NCBI RefSeq assembly: GCF_030867095.1
Contig: NC_081833.1
Span: 74,405,395 to 74,469,394 of the forward strand
Origin: Alligator mississippiensis
Taxonomy: Eukaryota > Chordata > Crocodylia > Alligatoridae
Length of the DNA stretch: 64,000 nt
Direction of reading: 5' to 3'
The translations under genes were made by a program, and so were the position numbers. Of this stretch, positions 48,701 to 59,345 are shown piece after piece (the first letter of the stretch is position 1; each line of letters starts with the position of its first letter). Below the pieces are notes generated by a model that did not search any database, was not told the origin of the DNA, and worked only from the letters and a program-made list of their open reading frames with translations.

Positions 48701-51700
48701 TTGTCCCAATGTCCCACCAAAGAGCAGCCAAAAAGCTCTGATATCATGGAAGCAAGATATTAATTCTGCACTTTGAAACCTTCCACAAAATTATTCCCGA
48801 GATCATTCTAAAAACTGTGAACAAGCTTCTAAATTAAAGATATTCCTACCCAGCGGGGAGTCAAACCTTTCCTATCCTGGTTATTTCACCCACACCGCAC
48901 AGGATGCAATCCAGAAAGTCACAACTCATCTAAACGCTCTCTTTCCTCACTGCCAAGTTGGGTAACCAACATGAAACCAATGCCATCCAATATCTACTAC
49001 CTACTTAAAGGCTGTTACTAAATATTCTGTTCATACATCAAAGAAACAGAAAACTGCACTGCAGTGCTTTGGTCACATAGATATTAACAGGATCTGTGGA
49101 CAGGAAACCTTGCGTGTGGGGTTATATCTTGAATTTAGACTCACTTGAATTTACAGTCCAATTTAAAAGTGCATCACCCTGGGATAAAGCATTTAGCTAC
49201 AATATATCGGTGGGGCCCCGAGTCTTATTTTAGAGCAACAAAATCACTTGCGCACTCGCTTCCTGTGACAGCAAATCAGGGTTATTCATTTTCTCTGCAA
49301 GTCTATTCGGGTTAAATAGTTCTACCAAAAAGAGCATACTCTTCAAAAAGGAAAGTTCATCTTGCCTACTGACTGTTTCAAATGCATTACACTTATCTGC
49401 TGAAGAGATAAGCTGCAAATTATTTAATTAATGTTTAATGCCAGATTATATTTGAAAGTGAAGAAGATGCACACATACAAGAGGTATGGCTAATGATGTA
49501 TCACAACTTTACCTTAGAGAGGCAGTGAGGCCTGATTAAAGGGAAGGGTATGAAGGCTTGCACAAAAAGAGTAAAACTCCCCCAAGTGCACGCCTATTTG
49601 TTACCCACAGGGACTGTGGGCCTGGGCCCACCTGAGTGCAAGGCTAGTATAAGGCTCCGGGCACTACCTGTACCCTGAATTAATCGTGTAAATGGGGCTT
49701 GCAGATAACTTTTATGTTACAGTGAATCCCTGCCTCAAGTGAAGCTCTTTTGGAAGGGAGCTAAAATAGCATCTTCTCTCTAAAAGGGTTACCATATAGG
49801 TTTCAGCATTTGTTTCCTTATTCTAACCGAATCCAAGAGCGTACGGTACGTAGGGTTTTTCTGCTCTAGACCGAAATCACCCATCGACCCGATCTTATTG
49901 CCGACCAAAGCGGTACTTACTCGATTTGTCCGCAGAATCCTCAAATTCAACAAGGAACGAGTATCCATTGTTCCAGATGTGAAGACACGTGTCTGGGTCG
50001 TAGCTGGTTTTCAGGGGCCTCAGGTAAGGGTCAAAAATACTATCTCTCCACTGGATATCGATCGGAGACTGGCGCGTGCCTCCCGGGACTGAAAGCGGGC
50101 TCTGCCAAAGCGGATGCACTAGAAAGAGAACAGAGTGGTCTCTAATGCACGGTGCAGACTGATGTTTTTTTAAAGACTACTTAAGATCTTTTTTTGCAGC
50201 AAAAAGCACGTCAGAGTGCAGGCCCGCACAAAAACAGGAACCGATACATTCCACTCTATGACTCATTGCCCAGGGATGTGTGGTAATTGGGGTTATGGCT
50301 GTGCCTGCTATCCTTCTTTGAATGCAATTTGTTCTTCAGAGCACTGGTCTTGTTTGCCAGGGAATTTCTCCCTCTACTGTCAATGGCATTCAATAGGGCT
50401 TCTGTCTACATATAAAACTCTATTGTGATTTTTGTTCCTTCACCAGCACCATCCACCGTGATTCAGCACAGCTTCAGGGGGAGGCAATTCCTGCTGCAGA
50501 GCAGAACTATTCTTTGGAGGCCTCCGTACATGTGGGCCTCTCTCATCCCCCTCTGCCTTTCTGGGCTAACAGACCCCAGCAAGCATTGTTTCTGAAGTGC
50601 CCGCTACGACTGTAGCTCATGTCGCGATCTTATAAGATGCTATTTTTTTACTGACAAGAATCCCCATTAGCAATGGCAGGGGGGCCTTGGGCCGATTAGG
50701 TTGCAGATCAGGGTTTAGGCATGTATTCAGTACAAGAAGGAGGACTGGAAGATGAGCAAGACAGTCACAGAATGGGAGGCAGGGGTGCCGAATTATTCCT
50801 GGGCAGCCGTTCTTAATCTGCAGCTAGCCATCACCAGTGGTCCCCAGAGAATAACATACCTTTGAAGCAAGCTGATTTTAGTTACTTTATAAAACCAGTT
50901 TGCACAAATCATCTAATAAAAGCGATTGGATTTGCCCCAAAAACCTCATCTGCCTACGTCCTTAGACCAACACGGCTACAACCGACACCCCCGTTTCAGT
51001 CTTAGCATCTGAAGAATTAGGCTGTTGCCACAAAAGTTTGTCTCCTCAGTCCCTAAGGTGTCACCCTGCCCCGCTTTCTGGCGAACTTTAACATGAAAGG
51101 AAGATCAAATATTGTAACAGGCCGTTCACGTGCCCGGCCACCAAACACTTGTCCTTCCCACCTCTCAGCAAAAAGCAAACTTATCATAAAGCCAGCAACT
51201 GCTCAAGGTCGCGGCTCTTAAGAAAGCTTGCACCGCTGCAACTCGGTTATAACAGGGTCAATGTTTAGCGCCCCTGTTCTAGAAACACACGCACAGTTTT
51301 CTCTCGTTACTATTTGTTTCTGGATTTGTCATAAAAAAAAAAAAATCTGCTGTATTCAAGAGCCGCTGCTAAAGGGGGGCTCTCAGGGCTTCGACCCAAC
51401 TGGCCAGCTATTCAATATACAGCACTGCAAATGCAAATGGAAAATGAAGGAGAGATGAAGATGCTTTATGTTTCTGCCACCTGGCAAGAGAAGCTGCAAC
51501 TCCATCCACGTGCTCTGAAGGACTCGAGCACTGTGTCCTGGCCATTGGTATTTGGAAATGGGATGGTGCAACATCACATCTAACACAACACATATTTTTC
51601 TCCAGGAAAAAAAGAAACTGGAAGTTTTTCTAATATCTTAAGGGCCTGGGGCAATATTGTTCAGTTTACGATCAAAGCCAAAATAAATATAATTTTATTG

Positions 51701-53056
51701 GAATGGCACACATTTGCTAGATTATATAAATTTAAAAAACCACAACAGACTAGGCCAAAGATGCTGTTTCACTAGTCCTGTAATCATCACGGCTATAAAG
51801 GCACAGCTCTTCCTCAAATCTGTAAAAGTGCATCTAGTTCGAGCATCTTGCCAGCGCATCCAACCCATCACCGTCGGGCATTGCCCCTCTTACCCCACCC
51901 CAGCAAAGGCTTTTAGCTACAACTACAAACCGACGGCAGGGCTGCAAAACAACACCACAGAGAAAGATTACCAGGAAGAAAACTGCAGAAGGAAGGATCA
52001 CTGCATTTACAAAGCAACAAGGCCACTGAAAAGGAGAAAAGGGCAGAAGCACCCAATGCTCTCCCGCAGCTCAGCACCGAGACGAGCAGGAACAAGGTTA
52101 GGCAGAGCAGCAGCCGCCTTAGGGGAGGGCAAACCGGGCGACCACCCGTGGGCCCACACTTTATAACAATAAAAATGAATGAATATTTGTCTTATCAATA
52201 TTGTACTAAGATACTTGCATTGCAGTTTCGCGGATAGAGCAAAGCGAAATCGAAATAAAAAATGTCCAGCTTGCTTCTGGGTCATCAAAATGAAGCCTCC
52301 AAGGGGGCCTGAAACGACTCTCTTGCTTTAAGAAGCCCCCAAATTTTGCAACAAATCTCCGACTCACATACTGGTCATCCAAATGAAGCCTCCAACGGGC
52401 CCCAAATTGCTCTCTTGCTTTAGGGAGCCCCGACATTTTACCACAAATGTCCGATTTACTTATAGGTGATCCAAATGAAGCCTCCAAGGGGGCCTGAAAC
52501 AACTCTCTTGCTTTAAGAAGCCCCCAAAGTTTGCAACAAATGTCTGACTTGCGTCCAAATGAAGCCTCCAGCAGGCCCCAAATAACTCTTGCTTTAGGGA
52601 GCCCCGACATTTTACCACAAGTGTCCGACTCGCATACAGGTCATCCAAATGAAGCCTCCAAGGGGTCCCAAATGCCTTTTGCCCACGGCCCTGACAGCCC
52701 TACGGCCGCCACTGCCCAGAGAGGCGGTGCGCTCTCCATCCTTGGAGGTTTTGAAGACCTCCAGAAGACCAAGCCTTGTCTGGGATGATGCAGTTGGGGC
52801 TGGTGCTGCTTGGAGCAGGGGACTGTGAGCTCTTGGGGCCCTTCCCACCCTCTCGGGAGCCAGGGGACCCCCTCCACCCGGGTTATGCCCGGGGGCAGCC
52901 CTGCCCGGCTGCTGGCAGCACGGCTCCGGCCCGTGGGATGCCCTGGGGCCGGGACTCACGGGCATCGCGGAGGCGGTAGGAGCAGCAGGTGCCCAGGCTG
53001 CAGGGTCTGGCCCCGCGCGGCGCCGCCAGCGCCCTCCGCAGCGCCCGCAGCAGCAT
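39589..53056 (-). CDS. CA5A: CA5A, mitochondrial carbonic anhydrase 5A, complete coding span
   Basis: Alpha-class carbonic anhydrase of the mitochondrial matrix. It hydrates CO2 to bicarbonate for pyruvate carboxylase and for carbamoyl-phosphate synthase 1 in gluconeogenesis and ureagenesis. Seven coding exons of 97, 198, 119, 96, 63, 156 and 192 bp join in frame with GT-AG boundaries to give 306 residues (human 305). An Arg-rich N-terminus fits a matrix-targeting peptide. Zinc ligands are His115, His117 and His140. Glu127 and Thr220 are the Thr199/Glu106 gate equivalents of CA2. Tyr85 sits where CA2 has the His64 proton shuttle, which is diagnostic of class V. CA5B is the paralogue to consider, but location next to SLC7A5 and length favour CA5A. 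No disabling mutation was seen. Confidence 0.95.
39781..41420 (-). other. CA5A: CA5A intron 6
   Basis: Intron between exons 6 and 7. Its one recognisable feature is a three-copy short tandem (TAGAAGGGACCCAACACCA type) at 40594-40653. Confidence 0.75.
40594..40653. repeat. Three-copy short tandem repeat (19-21 bp)
   Basis: TAGAAGGGACCCAACACCA recurs at 40594, 40613 and 40634 with small changes, in CA5A intron 6. Confidence 0.85.
41421..41576 (-). CDS. CA5A: CA5A exon 6 (substrate-gate Thr)
   Basis: This 156-bp phase-0 exon runs from GGGTTCCAG| to CAG|GTATGC and encodes residues 192-243. It includes [20 protein letters not shown] and [40 protein letters not shown] is the alpha-CA signature of the active site. 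Thr220 matches CA2 Thr199 and Thr221 matches Thr200. The 5' portion ([11 protein letters not shown]) differs from human DARAAMRPFDP but keeps length. Confidence 0.96.
41577..42698 (-). other. CA5A: CA5A intron 5
   Basis: Intron between exons 5 and 6, bounded by AAG|GTAACT and TTCCAG|GAT. No repeat or other gene was recognised in it. Confidence 0.75.
42699..42761 (-). CDS. CA5A: CA5A exon 5
   Basis: This 63-bp phase-0 exon has the usual size for alpha-CA exon 5. It runs from TTGTTATGCAG| to AAG|GTAACT and encodes residues 171-191, [16 protein letters not shown] followed by AVKHK. This aligns to human [21 protein letters not shown] without gaps. The exon lies only 145 bp downstream of exon 4. 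Confidence 0.95.
42907..43002 (-). CDS. CA5A: CA5A exon 4 (zinc ligand 3)
   Basis: This 96-bp phase-0 exon runs from TTGCGTTGCAG| to AAG|GTAAAT. It is too short to appear as a stand-alone ORF. Translation gives residues 139-170, [18 protein letters not shown] then [14 protein letters not shown]. His140 in LHLVHWN is the third zinc ligand, and [12 protein letters not shown] is the conserved core strand. Confidence 0.95.
43003..44258 (-). other. CA5A: CA5A intron 3
   Basis: Intron between exons 3 and 4. It contains a poly-T run near 43184-43201 and, around 43685-43800, sequence resembling a reptilian MITE end (CTACATGGGCC type). No exon was seen. Confidence 0.75.
44259..44377 (-). CDS. CA5A: CA5A exon 3 (zinc ligands 1 and 2)
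   Basis: This 119-bp exon has the canonical length of alpha-CA exon 3. It runs from a T-rich TTTTTTTAG acceptor to GAG|GTATGG. It encodes residues 99-138: [37 protein letters not shown]. His115 and His117 in FHFHWG bind zinc and Glu127 in SEHT is the gate-keeper acid. The exon begins in phase 1 and ends in phase 0. Ile-Ile-Met replaces the Ile-Ser preceding GGPLEN in human. Confidence 0.96.
45057..45300. mobile_element. MITE-like element in CA5A intron 2
   Basis: Imperfect inverted ends: TGGGTGCGTCTACACAAG on the left and TGGGTGTCTACATGTTC as the reverse of the right. The interior has short inverted copies of GCCCAGTA and TTAGTA motifs. No target-site duplication is clear. It probably belongs to the same broad family as the 21.9-kb element. 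Confidence 0.55.
45985..46660 (+). mobile_element. CR1 ORF2 reverse-transcriptase fragment
   Basis: The translated frame carries the RT motif [16 protein letters not shown], then [40 protein letters not shown] and VLHLGG, all typical of CR1 ORF2. An in-frame stop lies before QRVIISG. The catalytic FADDTKL block reads SAGDTKL, so it is dead. The element sits in sense on the plus strand, antisense to CA5A, in intron 2. Confidence 0.92.
46897..46928. repeat. (CTCG/CTCA)n microsatellite
   Basis: Tetranucleotide run alternating CTCG and CTCA units in CA5A intron 2. Confidence 0.9.
49921..50118 (-). CDS. CA5A: CA5A exon 2
   Basis: This 198-bp exon follows a TTCTCTTTCTAG acceptor and ends at TCGA|GTAAGT. 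It encodes residues 33 (split Leu) to 98: [31 protein letters not shown] and [21 protein letters not shown] is the strongly conserved N-terminal alpha-CA motif. In WNNGYSF, Tyr85 replaces the proton-shuttle His64 of CA2, as in other CA5 enzymes. Phase is 1 at both ends. Confidence 0.95.
50908..50995 (+). repeat. Interspersed repeat family copy
   Basis: CATCTAATAAAAGCGATTGG and CTTAGACCAACACGGCTACA match the reverse complement of the 59.2-kb copy in the same order. Confidence 0.7.
52278..52683. repeat. Higher-order (A-B-A-B) tandem repeat in CA5A intron 1
   Basis: TGAAGCCTCC recurs at 52291, 52384, 52476, 52560 and 52650 (spacing 93, 92, 84 and 90 bp). Units 1 and 3 share GGGGGCCTGAAAC and AAGAAGCCCCCAAA. 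Units 2 and 4 share GGCCCCAAAT and AGGGAGCCCCGACATTTTAC. Unit 5 is truncated. The alternation means a dimer was duplicated. Confidence 0.9.
52705..52830 (+). mobile_element. CR1 3' fragment in CA5A intron 1
   Basis: GCTCTCCATCCTTGGAGGTT, CTGGGATGATGCAGTTGGGG and GCTTGGAGCAGGGGACTG follow CR1 order. It directly adjoins the tandem array and ends near the CpG block. Confidence 0.8.
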
Positions 53057-53170
53057 CGCGGAGCCCGGCCGGCGCTGCCGCCTTCCGCAGCCGCCTCCGG
53101 GGCGGGATGCGCCCGCCTCTGCCCGGCCCCGGAGCCCGCCTCCTTCCCGGCTGCTGCAAGACGAGCAGGG
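52850..53170 (-). promoter_or_regulatory. CA5A: CA5A CpG-rich promoter/first exon
   Basis: This GC- and CpG-rich block spans exon 1 and about 110 bp upstream of the ATG, in otherwise AT-leaning sequence. No TATA box was identified. It is a candidate TATA-less promoter; the start site is unknown. Confidence 0.6.
52960..53056 (-). CDS. CA5A: CA5A exon 1 (coding part, transit peptide)
   Basis: This 97-bp coding exon encodes residues 1-32 plus one base: [16 protein letters not shown], then [16 protein letters not shown]. Seven Arg residues and no acidic residue before Asp31 fit an amphipathic mitochondrial presequence. The human presequence is about 38 residues, so cleavage would be near the exon 1/2 junction. 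The ATG (53056-53054) was chosen because it gives a family-length protein and has G at -3; the same frame stays open upstream without homology. The donor is C|GTGAGT at 52960/52959. The exon lies in a CpG-rich block. The presequence shares little with human, as is usual for this region, so the start rests on length, charge and splice phase. Confidence 0.87.
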
Positions 53171-53522
53171 GAGCAAGCCTGGCCCAGCCTGTCTGCACCC
53201 TTTGCACGCACGGATGTGAAGAGCTGGGGCACCTCGCTCCTCTGCAAGGCTCACATCAAGCCTCACCTGGCAGGGCAAGATCACAGACCGGCTTCATCTT
53301 CCAAGGCAGTGGTCCTGAACTGCTCTTCTGGCTGGAGGTGCACCCCGAGGGCCAGCAAAACCCCGAACCCCATGCCTCCGGGCTTGGGCCTGCACGTAGG
53401 ACGCCCCACGAAGGACTTGGGCATAGCTGACGCCCAGGCGCAGGTGGCAGTAGGGCCCTTTACGGTTCTGGGCTCTTGGGTGATGAGTTAATTTGGGCTA
53501 ATTTGGCCTTGGATACACATGA

Positions 53523-54067
53523 CAGGCAGTCCTGGACTTACAACACTTCGAGTTGCAACACAGATAAATAAATGGACACCCCGTTCCAACTTTCTGACAT
53601 CAGTTTTGACGCTTTACAATGCTCGACCCAATGCAACACCACGCCAGGGAACAAGTTGGCTGCATCACCTATCTCCCTGGAGAACGTCTGTCCAAACTTC
53701 CTCGGATGCTTTCTTTAAGGAAGCAGACACGGCTCCAGGAAAACCTGCAGCCGAGGCTCCTGGGACGACTCCTGCCAAGAGCCCTTCAACAAGTCCAGCC
53801 AAGTCACCTCAAAGAAGTCCTTCCAAATCAATATGATTGCTATTTACAATATAAATACGTTAATGTAGCTATATGACTCATCTATAGGTGATCGAGTATA
53901 CAATTCTGGGTTATTTTTGGTGAAAATAGGGTATCGGGCCTTGTTCAGGAACCAATCCTCCACTTATAACATTGTTTCTTATGAGACAATTGGTTCTGAG
54001 TAACAATGTTTCAACTTAAGATGCTGTTTTCAGGAACCAATTGTGTCACAAGTCTGAGGACTGCCTG
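53523..54067. mobile_element. Tigger-like (TcMar) DNA transposon, non-autonomous
   Basis: Terminal inverted repeats CAGGCAGTCCTGGACTTAC (left) and CAGGCAGTCCTCAGACTTG (right, reverse complement) bound a 545-bp element. The right subterminal region (AGGAACCAATTGTGTCAC, TAACATTGTTTCTTATGAGA) looks like Tigger elements. TA follows the right end, while the left flank is GA. No transposase domain is visible; a 105-codon frame ends in Ser/Pro-rich repeats. Confidence 0.8.
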
Positions 54068-56156
54068 TATATAAAAAACCCAAACAGCCCCCCGGTCCCT
54101 CGCTCCCGACCCCAACTCAAGGCAGCCCCTTGCAGGCTGGAGCTCTGCCGGCCAGTGTGCTGAAATCCATGGCTTCCTATGTTTTTCTCTTTTAAAGGAG
54201 AATCCATTTATAAACCTATTTATCAACCTATATTTAGAGTTTGTTCTCAGCTCTTTCATATATTCTTGCAACCCGCTTTTGGGTCACAACCCACGGGGTG
54301 AGAAGTGCTGCCGTAGGGGAACTGAAAGCTCCTGAAGGAGCTTGGTTCCCCCAGGTGCAGCCAGGATAGGCAGCCTCTCCTCGCAGGGATGAGGCTTGCT
54401 TACCGGCCTAGAGATTTCCCAGACTGACCCCCAGTGATTGTAGTTCTGGCAGGGAGCTCCTTCCTCCCCCAAAACCATTCGGAGCTCAGACAAATGCCTG
54501 CCCCCTTTACAAAGCCAAGACCATCATCACAAAGTAGTTGTGAGCTGTCTGGAGAGTCCATGGGGCCAGCAAAAAGGTGGGAGGCCTGAGGGCTTGCACG
54601 CTCAGCGAGTGTGCTCAGTGTGCACGCTTTTGTGATGATAACATCCAAGATATCATCAAGGGAAGAGCAGGGGCAACATGTTTTTTCCAGGGAATGGTTG
54701 GTGTCGATGGAAGCAAGGTAGATTTGCACCTTCCTGACTAACCGAATAAGAGGTGCATCTCTGGTTGAGTTCGTAAGGTCTAAATCTACCCTGACTTCAG
54801 ACTAACGTGGCTGACCGCTTTTCTCTGCTCGCGGTGTAGACGCAGCCAGAAAGATGACAGGACTAGCCTAAATCCTACAGAACGAGTGTGGAAAACCCAG
54901 ATCCCCCGGCGCCAATCCCCTACCTGCTCCACTGGCTTTTAAACCATGTTTTCTAAAAAAATTTAAAAATTCTTTAACATGCTTCTTTTGAGATTCTGGG
55001 ATCATCATTATTGTTACTGCTTTTGCATTTCCACGAAAACCTGGGCCTTGCACTGAGAACATACAGTTGTCAGAGAGAAAAAAAAGGTTAAGTTTCCCAG
55101 GGCAAATTAACAAGCTGCACACTCAGCTTCAATCAACTGTAAAGTTAAATTGCAACTGTTCTAGTTGAAGGGATTTGCTTCAAAAGGCGCCACTGTATGC
55201 ACACAAGACTGTTTATGAAGTGGACTGAATTGGGGAGAGGAGCGTGGAAAGCTAACTAATGAGTTGCCTCCAGTGGTTACACAGCTGGAAGACCAGCAGT
55301 GGGACAGGATTAAGGGACACACAGCACGCCACCTTACATTAATTATAGGATTTAAGCCTGGTTAAGCATCGTTTAGTTTATTCTTCAAGATATGGCTTCT
55401 TACCTTTTAAGTTGAGGATTTTTAATGCACAGATTGGGTTGTTAAATGTTGATTTTTTTTTTTGTCCCTGGATAAAGGGAGCCCTAGTCGTTTCTTTTTT
55501 TGCTTTGCATTTTCTCTAATTTAGAAGATGCATAACTGAAGAATGAGGGGAAGATTATAATTATTTTTTTAATTCAGACCAGCTGCTGCTCTCAAAGACC
55601 CTGATCTAAGCAGGTTGAATCAACATTTCAGATGCAGCATTGAACATATTTTGTCCTTGGCTACCCTTGCAGCTGAACCGTAGTTAGCACTGGGCAGATG
55701 CCGCTCTCCCTGATGTCAACAGTAGTGAGGACAAACTTATATGAGCTTTGACCCTTCGCTATGTCGGGGGGACCCTATGCTCACAGCTGTTTACATGATC
55801 GGACAGCGTCATGAAGACTTTGCCTCTGATCTGTTCTTATCTGTTAATGCTGCAAGAGTTTCCTTTCCCCTACTTTTCCCTCTTATTAGCAGACAAGGGG
55901 CTCTGGGTAACAACCAACACCCCCAAAACATGGACGATATTGAATTTTGACGTGATCGTTATGATGCATTCTCCTTCCCTTGCCTTTCTCCCCTCTTTCA
56001 GAAGCTGACAACTGAGCAACTCATGAATTCAGGCTTCCCACATTATTATTGTGATATGTCCAGTCTTCAAATTGTGAGAAGACGATGCTTATTGCTGTGG
56101 TTCCCCGGGGAAGCGTTAGCTGGACTGTACAGCCATTTCAGACTTCACCTAAAAGC

Positions 56157-56780
56157 CCGTCTACAATCATAGAAAGGTAAGGCTGGAAATGATTTCCGGA
56201 GATCAACTAGCCAGTTCCCCTGAAGGAGGGGACAGGTTGTCCCCCGCAGATGTTTACCTAACCTGTTCGTAACCATTTCCATTGCAGAAGATTTCACAAT
56301 GTTCCTTGGTAGCTGGATCCAGGCCTTTACCAGCAAGGAAGATTTTATGCATTTCCTAATCTAAATTTTGGTTGCAAATTAAGCTTATTTTTTCTTGGAT
56401 CTAGAAATGGGCTATGGAGCCACTTGTGGACTCGCTATTATGATCCTTGGAAGACTATCTTACTCGTTTCTGAGTTATCGCCCATCATCATCATCATTTT
56501 TTCTTGTTCTTCTCAAAGTGGCCATGGAGAGCACTTAATCGTTTCTCTCTTCAGGACAGTCTTTTATACTGGACGATTGTTTTCACGTCCTACCTCAGTG
56601 CTCTCTTTGCTGAGCCAAGGAAACCCTATTCCTTTAATGCTTCATCACAGGTCATGTTTTCTAAAATCTTGTTGTTCTCTGGATTCTCTCCAGTTTGAAT
56701 CCATGTCCCCAGTTTGACATCTTTTCTAAAGTGTGATGCTTGAAATCGGACATATAGTTCCAGCTGAGGCCTCGGCAGGG
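56157..56780 (-). mobile_element. CR1/L3-like LINE 3' remnant
   Basis: The reverse strand reads GCCGAGGCCTCAGCTGGAAC at the 5' side and ends with GAAATCATTTCCAGCCTTAC then CTTTCTATGATTGTAGA, which resembles the 3' region of an old CR1/L3 family. Internal coding is broken. Confidence 0.7.
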
Positions 56781-59222
56781 AGATAATGCACATGTTGGAT
56801 GTTAAGCACATGCTTCAACACTTTGCTAAATCAGAATCCTTGGCATTTTGTGCAGTCCGGCTAGACCTTGGTGAGGTCTGTTTACTGCCAGACAGGTCTA
56901 GCCCAGGAACCAACTCCAAAGCAATCCCACTTCCCACTAATTAGACATTAGAGTATCTGATTTTAACCAAGGCTTTCAACTGCACGGGACAGCAGAGCTA
57001 GCTAGGATGTGGAGCAGAGCTCAGGTGTTACACACTCGCAATGCCCCATCTACCAACCCGTCTGCAGGCACCTGGCAGCTTTCTCCACCAGCTTAAATAA
57101 ATGATGAGTACATCTGTTTTGGGAAAGGTATTTGAAAACCTAAACTGATCAAGCAGCTACATGTTGTATTGCAATAAAAACCCCTCCTAGGCTCTGGGGC
57201 ATGAATGCTATTTACTGTATATGAGGGAAAGGTCCTCATCCTTATTGGGGTGGGCATTACTGTATTCGAAACATGTAACTATAATTAGAGCAGCCAGCCT
57301 TTATTAGCCATATCTTTGATATTTCATGTCACACACAAAAATGGAAACCTCTCTATACAGCTGAAAATATGGATGGACCTCCCCCCCGACATCTATTAAC
57401 CATATCTATTATATCTATTACTGTTTTGTAGAAGGGACATAAGGTTGCCGCCAGCTAATTGCTTGTAACTCCATTTTCTTCAATAAGCCAATGCATTGCA
57501 AAGTCGGCTGTGATGCATCATTTTAATTACTTGTGAATTGTTTTAAAAGCACATTTCAGTGTAAATAAAGGATACACTAAATAAAAGAGAGTGAGCCATC
57601 CTTTTGCACATCTGATACTAATAATATTGCCAAAGAAAGCTTCTTGAGAGATCAGCCTTCAAAAAGGATGGGTTATTTCACTGAGAAGCTAAACAAAAAG
57701 CAGCAGCATTTACCTACAACATGATGCCAAATGGCCTGGGTTCAGCCACACACATTTCTCACTGAGCTTGTATATCACTTTTGCATCAGTTTCTGCAGAG
57801 CACAGGCTTTCTTCTTAGAAAAAGGTGACTCTGATTTTAAAGAAAACCTTCCAATACCTATTGGTCCTTTTTTTTTCCAGTCTGCAGAACACCCAGGAAG
57901 AAAAATAGCTGCAGACAGGTAGATTAAGGTCCAAATCCTAGCTTTAGCATAAAGCTAGAGCATCCAAAATCTTCCTTTCCCGGCTATGGTAGAAGCAGAG
58001 TTGCTCCTTGCCCCAACCCTATATGAAGAGAAGATAGCGGCCTTTGCAAGAGATACTACCACTCATACCTGGGCTGTTATCCTTGCCTTTCTGTCTGCAT
58101 TGTACCGGTAATTAAATGTTTTCATATACCTGCAAACATTTAAACCACATCCCCTCCCGTTCCCAAATCTTATATGCACTTTGTGTTCTACTAGTGGGAA
58201 AGATAAATCTTCTGGCTATTGACCCAGTGGATGAACTGTCAAGGACTATGAGGAGGGAAGAGTCAATAGCAAGATGCCCCAACCCTCCCGGGAAATGGAG
58301 TTCTGCTGCAAGTAGAATAAATCTATGCAAGTTATACCCTCCTCATAGTGAAGTGATACTTCATTTTAATTCATGCAGGTTATATAGATTCATCTTGTGT
58401 TTGCCCTCTGGTGTCATTGTGCCCTAGATTTTTTTTTTTTTTGTGGCTTTCTCTGGTTGAGGTTGATGAATTAAGACTCCCTGAATGACACCGTATGCCT
58501 TTACATTATTTTTGGTAATTAGTTCCAGCTGCAGATGTTTTACCAGATTAATTAAAAACACTATTGAAAAGTATTCATACCAAAAGCCTTAGGGGGAACC
58601 ACTTACAGAAGTTGTTTAGTATCTGCAAAATTGATTAAAGAGGTAATTGCAGACTCTGTTATAGGTATAAGACCACACAGTTCAGACTGTAGGAAAGGGA
58701 ATCAATCAGCAACACTATTGAATTGCATTTATGTTGACATCCTGAGAGCAGAAAAGTTGAACAAGGTTTCTTATTTATTTGTGATGAGGTTATTTATGAC
58801 AAAGCTGTCCAGAGTCACGCTGCCTTCATAATTCATATGAGCCTCAAAGGAAAGCATGTGACAGATACATTCTTATCACAGGCATAGCTGTGTGAATCCA
58901 GAATAAATCCAATTAAATCAGTGGATTTACTGTAGTGATGAGAATTGGATACTACATCTTTCTGAGAATTTACCAAAATCTGTTTTTTGGCAAAGGCAAA
59001 ATTGCCTACAGTTATCTACATTTTCTTGAAAGACTCTGGGAATGAGACAATCAGATTTGGGGTATAAAATGAGAACAGCTAATATTAGAGAACATGTTTT
59101 AATGAATCCCTTTGTTTGCTCATAGAACAAGAGGAATAAAATAACCCCAATCCCATTTATTCTAACCTTTCTGGGTGGTCAGTGTTTCTCTCCTGTTAAA
59201 AAGAAAGGGCAAAAAACACTCC

Positions 59223-59345
59223 TTGAAACAAGGGTGTAGGTTGTAGCCGTGTTGGTCTAAGGAGAGAGGTAGACAAGGCTCTTTGGGTGAATCAGATATC
59301 TTTTATTAGACCAACTTAAATAGTTGGAAAAAATGTTTTAAGCAT
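59223..59345 (-). repeat. Interspersed repeat family copy (TTGTAGCCGTGTTGGTCTAA type)
   Basis: Contains GTTGTAGCCGTGTTGGTCTA and TTTTATTAGACCAACTTAAA then TAGTTGGAAAAA. It is the fullest of three related copies; the strand is assigned relative to the other two. Confidence 0.7.

Larger units (their letters stand above)
44378..49920 (-). other. CA5A: CA5A intron 2 (5.5 kb)
   Basis: The largest CA5A intron holds a CR1 reverse-transcriptase fragment (45985-46660), a hairpin MITE-like element (45057-45300) and a CTCG/CTCA microsatellite (46897-46928). Nothing else recognisable was seen. Confidence 0.8.
50119..52959 (-). other. CA5A: CA5A intron 1
   Basis: The intron carries the A-B-A-B tandem array at 52278-52683, a CR1 3' fragment at 52705-52830 and one copy of an interspersed repeat at 50908-50995. 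A 150-codon plus-strand open frame at 51714-52166 has no recognisable homology and no promoter or splice context. Confidence 0.8.

Noticed and set aside
51714..52166. 150-codon plus-strand frame in CA5A intron 1
   Set aside because: No recognisable domain, composition typical of chance, and no promoter or splice support.
52206..52610. 134-codon minus-strand frame with repeating LLEASFG/GLLKAR units
   Set aside because: It is created by a tandem unit whose length is near a multiple of three. No start or splice evidence.
52612..53247. 211-codon minus-strand frame overlapping CA5A exon 1
   Set aside because: Different frame from the CA5A start; GC-rich chance frame across the CpG island.
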